From Streptomyces griseoincarnatus (GTDB lineage Bacteria; Actinomycetota; Actinomycetes; Streptomycetales; Streptomycetaceae), in contig BMTH01000008.1 of NCBI GenBank assembly GCA_014649575.1, positions 248,001 to 312,000 of the forward strand: a DNA stretch of 64,000 nt, written 5' to 3'. Positions 57,991 to 64,000 of the stretch are shown here, in pieces. The first letter of the stretch is position 1; every line of letters begins with the position of its first letter. A program made the position numbers and the translations under genes. The notes below the pieces were generated by a model that ran no database searches, was not told the DNA's origin, and saw only the letters and a list, made by a program, of their open reading frames with translations.

Positions 57991-58827
57991 ATGCGCTCCC
58001 GTTTCCCCGTCGCCATCGCCGCCTCCACCGGTGCCTGCGCCCTCGCGCTCGGCGTCGCCGCACCCGCCATGGCGGCCCCCGCCGCCGAGCAGGACACGGC
58101 GATGGTCTCCGTCGTCCACGGCATCCCCGACATGACGGTCGACGTGTACGCCAACGGCGACGAACTGCTCTCCGACTTCGAGCCCGGCACCGTGACCGAC
58201 CCGCAGTCCCTCAAGGCCGGCACCTACGACATCCAGATCTTCGAGGCGGGCCAGGGTCCCGACGGCACCCCGGCCCTGGAGAAGACGGTCGAGGTCGGCG
58301 AGGGCGACACCGCCACGATCGCCGCCCATCTGAGCGCGGACGGCACGCCCCAGCTGACCGCGTTCGCCGACGACGTCTCCAAGGTCGACCCCGGCCAGGG
58401 CCGGCTGACCGTCCGCCACATCGCGGCAGCGCCCGCCGTCGACGTGCGCGCCGGCGGTGAGCCCGTCTTCACCGGTCTGACGAACCCGAACGAGGACAGT
58501 GCCGTGGTAGACGCGGGCACCGTCGAGGCCGACGTGGTCCTCGCCGGCACCGACACCGTGGCCCTCGGCCCGGCCGAGCTGAACGTGGCGGAGGGCGCCG
58601 GCACCGTCGTCTACGCCTGGGGCAGCGCCGAGGACGACAACCTCGCCCTGGCCACGCAGAAGTTCAGCGGCATGGACTCCATGCCGAAGGCCGTCCACGC
58701 GGGCGGCGACGGCACCGCCGTGTCCGCCAACTCCACCGACTGGACGCCGGGCTGGGCCGCCGCCGGCGGTGTGGTCGCCGTGGCCGGTGTGCTGGCCGCC
58801 CGCCGCTTCGTGGGCAAGCGTGACTGA
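57991..58827 (+). CDS. DUF4397 surface protein with C-terminal membrane anchor
   Basis: A 278-residue exported protein. The signal peptide is FPVAIAASTGACALALGVAA ending at MAAPAA. Two DUF4397-like repeats follow: VSVVHGIPDMTVDVYANGDE, LSDFEPGTVTDPQSLKAGTY, DIQIFEAGQGPDG, and RLTVRHIAAAPAVDVRAGGE, VFTGLTNPNEDSAVV. A C-terminal hydrophobic helix (WAAAGGVVAVAGVLAARRF) and GKRD tail resemble a cell-wall sorting signal, but no LPxTG-like motif precedes it. ATG 57991 has GAAAGG ten bases upstream. The class F sortase gene overlaps its end, suggesting functional coupling. Confidence 0.82.
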   Translation: MRSRFPVAIAASTGACALALGVAAPAMAAPAAEQDTAMVSVVHGIPDMTVDVYANGDELLSDFEPGTVTDPQSLKAGTYDIQIFEAGQGPDGTPALEKTVEVGEGDTATIAAHLSADGTPQLTAFADDVSKVDPGQGRLTVRHIAAAPAVDVRAGGEPVFTGLTNPNEDSAVVDAGTVEADVVLAGTDTVALGPAELNVAEGAGTVVYAWGSAEDDNLALATQKFSGMDSMPKAVHAGGDGTAVSANSTDWTPGWAAAGGVVAVAGVLAARRFVGKRD

Positions 58828-59503
58828 CACCTCGCGGCGGCGCGGGGGACGGGCCGTGGCGGTCGCCGTGCTGGCGGCCGTCACGGCGGTGGTCCTCGGG
58901 GTGCTGTGGCTGGCGCAGGGGCGGCAACAGGCCGCCCCGCCCGCCGACTTCGGCGCCGTACCGCCGGCGGCCGCCAGTGACACCGGCAGGCCGTCCGGCG
59001 CCGCCCCGCCGCCGTCCGTGGCCGAGCGGGCGGCCGTACGGCAGTCCCCGCCCGAGCGCGTTCTCGTGCCCGCCGTCGGGCTCGACGCCCGGGTCGAGGG
59101 CGTCGGCGTGACACCGCGCGGGGACATGACCGTGCCGGACGATCCGGCCGTGGCCGGCTGGTACCGGTACGGTCCCGAGCCCGGCAGTGCCGAGGGGTCG
59201 GCCGTGCTGGTGGGGCACCTCGACAGCGAGACCGGTGACCTGGGCGAGTTCGCCGCGCTGAGGGACGTACGGCCCGGGGACACCGTGGAGGTGCGGCGGG
59301 CGGGGGCCGAGCCCGTCGTCCACCGCGTCACCGCGCGCGCCACCGTCCCGAAGGACGAACTGCCGCCGTCCGCCTTCCGCCGCTCCGGGCCGCCGGTGCT
59401 CACGCTCATCACGTGTGCGCCGCCGTTCGAGCCGGAGCGCGGCGGGTACACCGCCAACCTCGTCGTGACGGCGGAGCCGGTGGACGCCCGGCAGGGCCCC
59501 TGA
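58820..59503 (+). CDS. Class F sortase
   Basis: A 227-residue membrane-anchored sortase: N-terminal signal anchor (AVAVAVLAAVTAVVLGVLWL), Pro/Ala-rich linker, then the catalytic barrel with His in AVLVGHLDSETGDLGEFAAL, Cys in LTLITCAPPFEPERGGYTAN and Arg in PERGGY. The spacing and short length match class F (class E/F-like) actinobacterial sortases. GTG 58820 overlaps the DUF4397 gene by eight bases. The obvious substrate candidate, the neighbouring DUF4397 protein, lacks a recognisable sorting pentapeptide. Confidence 0.92.
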   Translation: MTDTSRRRGGRAVAVAVLAAVTAVVLGVLWLAQGRQQAAPPADFGAVPPAAASDTGRPSGAAPPPSVAERAAVRQSPPERVLVPAVGLDARVEGVGVTPRGDMTVPDDPAVAGWYRYGPEPGSAEGSAVLVGHLDSETGDLGEFAALRDVRPGDTVEVRRAGAEPVVHRVTARATVPKDELPPSAFRRSGPPVLTLITCAPPFEPERGGYTANLVVTAEPVDARQGP

Positions 59504-59727
59504 GTCACCTGATCGTGTCTGCCGTTGTCCGTTCGTTCGGTGCCGTTTCGAACTGGCCGCGACCAAACAGACGTTCTCCGGTGCAAGTTTTCGATCATCA
59601 CCGGTCATCCACGGAAACCCCCACACTCCGACACGTTCTGCCCGCCTACCGTTCCAGCGCGGCCAGGGCCGAAGGGCTCTTCCCGGAGGCCGCCGCGAGC
59701 ACGAAACGACTGGAGAGGGAGACACCC

Positions 59728-60102
59728 GTGGCAACTGTGGAAGTGTCGCTGAAGGACGTCATGACCAGCGTCGAGGGGGCCCTGGGGGCGGCCGTCGTCG
59801 ACTACTCGAGCGGCATGGCGCTGGGCACGCTGGGCGGGGGCAAGGACCTGGACCTGACCGTCGCGGCAGCCGGCAACACCGACGTGATCCGCGCCAAGGT
59901 GCGCACGATGGAACTGCTGGGTCTCTCCGGGCAGATCGAGGACATCCTCATCACCCTGGAGTCCCAGTACCACCTGATCCGGCTGGTCACCGGCCGCAGC
60001 GGCAACGGACTGTTCCTGTACCTCGTGCTGGACAAGTCCCGCTCGAACCTGGCGATGGCCCGCCACCAGCTCAAGCGGGTCGAGGAACAGCTGGAAGTGT
60101 GA
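59728..60102 (+). CDS. Roadblock/LC7-like small protein
   Basis: A 124-residue cytosolic protein with roadblock-like pattern: VSLKDVMTSVEGALGAAVVD, SSGMALGTLGGG, VIRAKVRTMELLGLSGQIED, ILITLESQYHLIRLV, GLFLYLVLDKSRSNLAMARH. Roadblock proteins in Streptomyces often act with small GTPases (cvn operons), but here the protein stands alone with no histidine kinase, DUF742 or GTPase gene nearby. GTG 59728 has GGAGAGGGAG upstream. A palindrome 34 bp downstream separates it from an arsR-type gene. Confidence 0.8.
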   Translation: MATVEVSLKDVMTSVEGALGAAVVDYSSGMALGTLGGGKDLDLTVAAAGNTDVIRAKVRTMELLGLSGQIEDILITLESQYHLIRLVTGRSGNGLFLYLVLDKSRSNLAMARHQLKRVEEQLEV

Positions 60103-60135
60103 GCCGCCCCGGGGCACGGCCGACGCGCGCCCACG

Positions 60136-60163
60136 ATGTGAAGACTTCTTCAAGTCTCCACAT
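60136..60163. promoter_or_regulatory. 28-bp near-perfect palindrome (ArsR-type operator or terminator)
   Basis: The arms ATGTGAAGACTT (60136-60147) and AAGTCTCCACAT (60152-60163) are complementary except at one position, separated by CTTC. It is AT-richer than surrounding DNA, unusual for a terminator here, and no T-run follows. Its place 143 bp upstream of an ArsR gene suggests an operator. Confidence 0.55.
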
Positions 60164-60305
60164 GAACATGGTCCCAAGCCCTGGGCGCGTGTCACACCGA
60201 GCCAGAAGGATCGGCGGCGAAGGACGGCACATCGTGCGGTGGCGCCCCCTCAGGGCGCCACCGCGTACCGGAGAACATCCCCGACGCGGCAGGGAGCGCG
60301 CACCC

Positions 60306-60671
60306 ATGCAAGTCCCCCTCTACCAGGCCAAGGCAGAGTTCTTCCGGATGCTGGGCCACCCGGTGCGCATCCGGGTGCTGGAGCTGCTGCAGCACGGGCC
60401 GGTGCCGGTGCGGGACCTGCTGGCCGACATCGACATCGAACCGTCCAGCCTCTCCCAGCAGTTGGCGGTGCTGCGCCGGTCCGGCATCGTCGTCTCCGTA
60501 CGGGAGGGCTCCACCGTGACGTACGCCCTCGCCGGCGGCGACGTCGCCGAACTGCTCCGCGCGGCCCGTCGGATCCTCACGGAGCTGCTGGCCGGCCAGA
60601 GCGAACTCCTCGCCGAGCTGCGGCAGGTGGACGTACCGGTGCCGTCGGCGCCCGGGGGCCGGGAGGGGTAG
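60306..60671 (+). CDS. ArsR/SmtB-family transcriptional regulator
   Basis: A 121-residue winged-helix regulator: FFRMLGHPVRIRVLELLQHG, VRDLLADIDIEPSSLSQQLA, VLRRSGIVVSVREGSTVTYA. No Cys at all is present, and the classical metal-binding motif ELCVCDL is replaced by VRDLLAD, so it probably does not sense arsenite or Cd through thiolates. It may sense redox state, another metal, or a non-metal ligand. ATG 60306 has GGGAG upstream. Two Gln/Tyr residues near the N-terminus (VPLYQAKAEF) are typical of the Streptomyces subgroup. Confidence 0.87.
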   Translation: MQVPLYQAKAEFFRMLGHPVRIRVLELLQHGPVPVRDLLADIDIEPSSLSQQLAVLRRSGIVVSVREGSTVTYALAGGDVAELLRAARRILTELLAGQSELLAELRQVDVPVPSAPGGREG

Positions 60672-60703
60672 GCCGGGCGCCGGCGCCTCGCGGGCGGGTC
60701 GTG

Positions 60704-61111
60704 TCAGTCGTGTGCCGTGGGGTCGAAGCCCTCCGGTGCCCGGTCGAGGAAGGCTGCGATCGCGCTGATCCGGCCGTCCTCGGCGAACTCGATCACATCG
60801 GTGCCCGTGGCGAAGGACGTCCCGTCGCCGGTGAGGATCTCCCAGCGGAGGCGGGCCCTCCCGTGGTGGACTTCGGGCTCCTCACGGCGGCGGACCGTGG
60901 CGGGACCCGCGTGGGACACGAACTGGTCCCGGAAGTCCGCCAGCGCCGCCGCGCCGCGGAGGAGGCCGACGAGGGCGCGGTACTCGACCTCGTCGGTGAA
61001 GACCGTGGCGGCCAGGCGGTCCCTGTCGCCGTCGGGGCCGGTGTTCCAGAAGCGTGTGTAGCGCTCCAGCTGGGCGAGCGGGGTCGTCGTCCCGGTCATG
61101 GAGTCGGTCAT
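60704..61111 (-). CDS. SnoaL-like polyketide-cyclase-fold protein
   Basis: A 135-residue protein of the NTF2-like/SnoaL fold: LAQLERYTRFWNTGPDGDRD, LAATVFTDEVEYRALVGLLR, GAAALADFRDQFVSHAG, ARLRWEILTGDGTSFATGTD, VIEFAEDGRISAIAAFLDRA. Such proteins are small-molecule-binding or isomerase-like; no polyketide genes are nearby. ATG 61111 has AAAGGA upstream. It is divergent from the XRE regulator, a frequent arrangement in which the regulator controls the adjacent small enzyme. Confidence 0.87.
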   Translation of the reverse strand: MTDSMTGTTTPLAQLERYTRFWNTGPDGDRDRLAATVFTDEVEYRALVGLLRGAAALADFRDQFVSHAGPATVRRREEPEVHHGRARLRWEILTGDGTSFATGTDVIEFAEDGRISAIAAFLDRAPEGFDPTAHD

Positions 61112-61248
61112 GGCAGGTTCCTTTCGCTCCGCGCGGTGCCGTGCGGCGGACCGCGCTCCTGTCTCCGACTGTGCGCGGGCGAGGGGCGCGGAGTCCATGA
61201 CCTGCGAGGTCATTGCCGTCGTGCGCCCCACGCGGCAGCCTGGGGCTC

Positions 61249-62040
61249 ATGACGACGACCACCGCACCACCGGTCGGAGTGCTGCTGCGGCGCTGGCGTG
61301 AGCGCCGCCGTCGCTCCCAGCTCGACGTGGCGCTCGCGGCCGAGCTGTCCACCCGCCACCTGAGCTGCGTCGAGACCGGACGCGCCCGTCCCAGCCGGGA
61401 TCTGGTCCGGCGGCTGTGCGACGAGCTGGACGTGCCGCTGCGGGAGCGCAACCCGATCTATCTCGCCGCGGGCTTCGCCCCCGTGCACCGGGAGCGTCCC
61501 TTCGACGACCTGGGCGCGGCGCGGGCCGCCGTGGAGGCGGTGCTCACCGGACACGAGCCGAACCCGGCCCTCGCGGTGAACGTACGCTGGGAGCTGCTGG
61601 CCGCGAACCGTGCCATGGGGCTGTTCCTCGGCGACGTGCGGCGCGGGCCGTCGGACCCGCCGTTCAACGTGCTGAAGGCGACGCTGGGGCCCGACGGCAT
61701 GGCGGGGCGCGTCCTCAACCTCGCGCAGTGGCGCGCGCACGTCCTGCGCCGGGTCCGCCGCCAGCTGGAACGGACGGCCGGCGCCGGTCTCGCGGAGCTG
61801 CTCGCCGAGCTGGAGAGCTACCCGGTGCCGGATGGGGCGGACGAGCCCGGCCCGGGCGGGGAGGCGCAGGACCTGGTGGTTCCGCTGCGCCTGGCGTCCG
61901 AGTACGGGGAACTGGCGTTCCTGTACACGACGACCGTCTTCGGGTCGCCGCGGGACGTCACGCTCGACGAGATCGCCATCGAGACGTTCTTCCCGGCGGA
62001 CGGGCCCACGGCCGAGCTGATGCGAGGGCTGGCCGGCTGA
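61249..62040 (+). CDS. XRE-family regulator with MmyB-like ligand-binding domain
   Basis: A 263-residue regulator. The N-terminal helix-turn-helix is VLLRRWRERRRRSQLDVALA, ELSTRHLSCVETGRARPSRD, LVRRLCDELDVPLRERN. The MmyB-type domain (LTGHEPNPALAVNVRWELLA, NRAMGLFLGDV, FNVLKATLGPDGMAGRVLNL, EYGELAFLYTTTVFGSPRDV, TLDEIAIETFFPADGPT) is a PAS-like fold proposed to bind fatty acids or other lipids. ATG 61249 is the annotated start by domain; the ribosome site is weak. It likely regulates the divergent SnoaL-like gene. Confidence 0.9.
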   Translation: MTTTTAPPVGVLLRRWRERRRRSQLDVALAAELSTRHLSCVETGRARPSRDLVRRLCDELDVPLRERNPIYLAAGFAPVHRERPFDDLGAARAAVEAVLTGHEPNPALAVNVRWELLAANRAMGLFLGDVRRGPSDPPFNVLKATLGPDGMAGRVLNLAQWRAHVLRRVRRQLERTAGAGLAELLAELESYPVPDGADEPGPGGEAQDLVVPLRLASEYGELAFLYTTTVFGSPRDVTLDEIAIETFFPADGPTAELMRGLAG

Positions 62041-62087
62041 GGCCGGGGCGCGCGCTGTCCGGCCGGCGCCGGGTGCGGTGCCCTGTC

Positions 62088-63980
62088 TCAGGCGTCGCCG
62101 AGCGTGTCCAGGCCGGTGAGGGCGCCGACCGGGTCGAGGTCGGGGGTGCCGCGCGGCCACCAGTCGTCCTGGCCCGGCTCCGACTCGTACGCGTACCAGA
62201 GGTGGTCGCGTCCCAGGCGGAGCTGGACGTGGCCACGCGGGTGCGTGAGGCGGTTGCGCCACGGCCGGAAGGCGGGGAGGTCCGCCGCGAGCAGCAGCGG
62301 GCGGGCGCGGTCGAAGCGGCCGGCCGGCGGGTCCCACGGCTCCTCCAGCACGGCCAGTCCGGTCGGGCCGCCCTGCCGCCACGCGGCGACCGCGCGCGCC
62401 AGGTCGCCGGGCGTACGGCCGGCCGCCCGCGCCAGTGACGCGTAGAGCGCGCGGGTGCCCGCGGTCAGCCCCGAGCCGGGGCGGGCGGCGGCCAGACGCA
62501 CCGCGTCGTGCCACAGGGACAGCGGGCCGACCGGGTCACGGCCCGTGGTGAGCAGGGCGTGCGCGCGGGCCGCCGCGTCGGTGGCGAGCTGGTCCAGCGC
62601 GAACGGGTCCGGGCCGCCCGGGGACGCCGGGTAGACGGGCGGCTGCTCCGGGTGCGACGGAGGCGGCAACGGCGCGGGCGGCGGCGGGAGTCCGGGACCT
62701 CGACGGGACACGGCGTCGGTGGCGCGCATGCCCGGCAGCTGCTCCGGCTCCCGTCCCTGGGCCGCCCGTGCGGCACGGGCCGCGCTGAGGCGGGAGAGCG
62801 CGTCGATCACCTCACGCTCGCCGCGCCCGCGCAGCAGGAGCAGCACGAACGGGTCGGCGTCCAGGAGACGGGCGGTCTGGTAGCACAGGGCGGCCGCGTG
62901 CTTGCACGGGTGACCCGAGTCGGGGCAGCTGCAGCGGGGGGCGAGGTCGCCCGGGCCGGGCAGCAGGGGGACGCCGCAGTCGGCGAGGGACTGCGGCATC
63001 TCCTTGTCCAGCAGGGCCGCGATGTGGCCCGGGCGGTCGGCCGCGGCATCCAGGAAACGGTCCCAGTCGGCTTCGTCGAACGTCCGCAGGCGTACCTGTA
63101 CGCGGTACGGGCGCGGGCGGCTGCCCTGCACGTACGCCAGGACCAGTCCCGGCGTGACGGTGATGGCGTCCACGTGCCCCTGCTGGGCGTAGCCGCGTCC
63201 GCGTGCGAGGCGGGCGGGGTCGAGCGCGCCGTCCTCCAACGCGGTCACCCACGCCCTCCCCCACCAGGTCTCGGCGAAGGGTTCACCGTCACCGGAGGGG
63301 CGGGGCGGGAACGGAGGGAAGGTACGGCGGTGGTCGCCGTCGCGGGCGGGGGCGGCCATGGAACGGGGGGTGGCCGGGTTCGCCGGCGATGTGGCGGTCG
63401 CGGGGCGGACGGGCGCGTCCCGGCGGTCGCCGGCGGCGGCCGGGTCTCGCGGATGGTCGAGGGCCGGTGTCCGGTGGTCGGAGGCGGAGGCCGGTCCTCG
63501 GCCGGGTGCGGCGGTGTCGAGGGCGGGGCCCTGGTCGGTGGTGGGGACCTGCGCCGTGTCAGGAGCGGAAGCCGGCTCGGCGGAGGTGTGGGTGTCCGGC
63601 GGCTCCGCTGCGGGGCCGTGCCTCGGGTCGTCCGCGGCGGCGGGATGCGCCTCGACGCCGGACGCCCGGTCGTCCGCCACGTCGGGCATACGGAACGCGT
63701 CGGCGAGGGTTTCGCGGATCTCGCGCGGGCGGCGGTCGGCGGCGCGGTCGCCCCGCGTGGTGCGGGGGATGCGCGGCGCGGGATCACGACGGGGACGCTT
63801 CGCCGCGTCCACCTGCTCGCGGGCCAGGGCTCGCGCCCGTTCCTCACGGGCGGCGCGCAACGCCTCCCGGGCGATGTCGCCGGGGCGGGACGCCTCATGC
63901 CCGTACGGACCTCGGTCGGCGGGGCCGGGCGCGGCAGCGTCGGGGGCAGCCGGGTCCTCGTCCTCGCGAGTGGCGCCCAC
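62088..63980 (-). CDS. SWIM zinc-finger protein (possibly N-terminally cut by the window edge)
   Basis: A protein of at least 630 residues. The SWIM zinc finger CSCPDSGHPCKHAAALCY lies near residue 340, after the core WWGRAWVTALEDGALDPARL and GRGYAQQGHVDAITVTPGLV. A long Ala/Pro/Asp-rich low-complexity N-terminal region (about residues 1-225) precedes it. SWIM proteins of this type often pair with SNF2-like helicases encoded next door, which would lie beyond the right edge. The frame remains open to the window end (EGPIGAV before GTG 63980), so the true start may be outside; GGGAGGG at 63994-64000 is about 13 bases from GTG 63980. Confidence 0.85.
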   Translation of the reverse strand: MGATREDEDPAAPDAAAPGPADRGPYGHEASRPGDIAREALRAAREERARALAREQVDAAKRPRRDPAPRIPRTTRGDRAADRRPREIRETLADAFRMPDVADDRASGVEAHPAAADDPRHGPAAEPPDTHTSAEPASAPDTAQVPTTDQGPALDTAAPGRGPASASDHRTPALDHPRDPAAAGDRRDAPVRPATATSPANPATPRSMAAPARDGDHRRTFPPFPPRPSGDGEPFAETWWGRAWVTALEDGALDPARLARGRGYAQQGHVDAITVTPGLVLAYVQGSRPRPYRVQVRLRTFDEADWDRFLDAAADRPGHIAALLDKEMPQSLADCGVPLLPGPGDLAPRCSCPDSGHPCKHAAALCYQTARLLDADPFVLLLLRGRGEREVIDALSRLSAARAARAAQGREPEQLPGMRATDAVSRRGPGLPPPPAPLPPPSHPEQPPVYPASPGGPDPFALDQLATDAAARAHALLTTGRDPVGPLSLWHDAVRLAAARPGSGLTAGTRALYASLARAAGRTPGDLARAVAAWRQGGPTGLAVLEEPWDPPAGRFDRARPLLLAADLPAFRPWRNRLTHPRGHVQLRLGRDHLWYAYESEPGQDDWWPRGTPDLDPVGALTGLDTLGDA

Positions 63981-64000
63981 GGCGCCGATGGGGCCCTCCC

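Overview
The window is chromosomal DNA of a Streptomyces-like actinomycete. The support is very high GC with strong third-position GC bias, many GTG and a few TTG starts, 4-bp ATGA or GTGA overlaps inside operons, Streptomyces-type families throughout, and a single rare TTA leucine codon at the start of an alpha-galactosidase gene. I see no rRNA, CRISPR array, phage or plasmid backbone, and no convincing tRNA.

Layout. (1) 1-2.6 kb: a decayed IS630-family transposase beside an orphan SUKH-4 immunity-type gene and a second fragment that may also be immunity-like. (2) 2.6-8.7 kb: secreted plant-polysaccharide degradation, namely a GH27 alpha-galactosidase with a ricin-B module, a divergent GH43 enzyme, a LacI-type repressor and a divergent GH6 cellulase. 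Each divergent promoter carries perfect palindromes, including one exact TGGGAGCGCTCCCA box. (3) 8.7-17.5 kb: a ribosome-associated baeRF/Rv2629-type protein, an SDR enzyme and a complete six-gene Mrp Na+/H+ antiporter operon with mrpA and mrpB fused. (4) 17.7-24.4 kb: glucose dehydrogenase and gluconokinase, then a tightly overlapping trio (TPP enzyme, enolase-superfamily enzyme, GH15 glycosidase). (5) 24.5-33 kb: respiration, with an FAD/Fe-S dehydrogenase, a stand-alone cytochrome b of the bc complex, CtaD and CtaF oxidase subunits, and a PCuAC-like lipoprotein lacking the usual Met ligands. (6) 33-46.4 kb: lipoproteins, membrane proteins, two CPA1-type antiporters, a molybdopterin oxidoreductase that has lost its Fe-S cysteines together with a translationally coupled helical partner, a MarR regulator, a PP2C phosphatase and a Ddn-like protein.

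(7) 47-56.6 kb is the most informative block. A membrane-anchored sulfite-oxidase-type protein, a fasciclin lipoprotein, an FAD oxidoreductase, a DUF1365 protein, two tandem cyclopropane-fatty-acid-synthase-like methyltransferases and a DUF1295 membrane reductase run toward a convergent sigK-rskA pair. The set matches the M. tuberculosis sigK locus (Rv0444c-Rv0449c) plus its MPT70/83 fasciclin output. (8) 56.9-59.5 kb: a MerR protein with a cobalamin-binding domain of the CarH/LitR photoreceptor type is divergent from a DUF4397 surface protein and a class F sortase. Its promoter has repeats spaced 11 bp apart, the spacing used by CarH. (9) 59.7-64 kb: a roadblock-like protein, an ArsR regulator behind a 28-bp palindrome, a SnoaL-like protein, an XRE/MmyB regulator and a SWIM zinc-finger protein that may run off the right edge.

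The candidate system I would examine first is blocks 7 and 8 together: a membrane-lipid modification and redox/surface-protein cassette under SigK/RskA, next to a probable light/B12 sensor. The families resemble those grouped in photo-oxidative stress regulons of other bacteria. The link between the two blocks is inference from adjacency.
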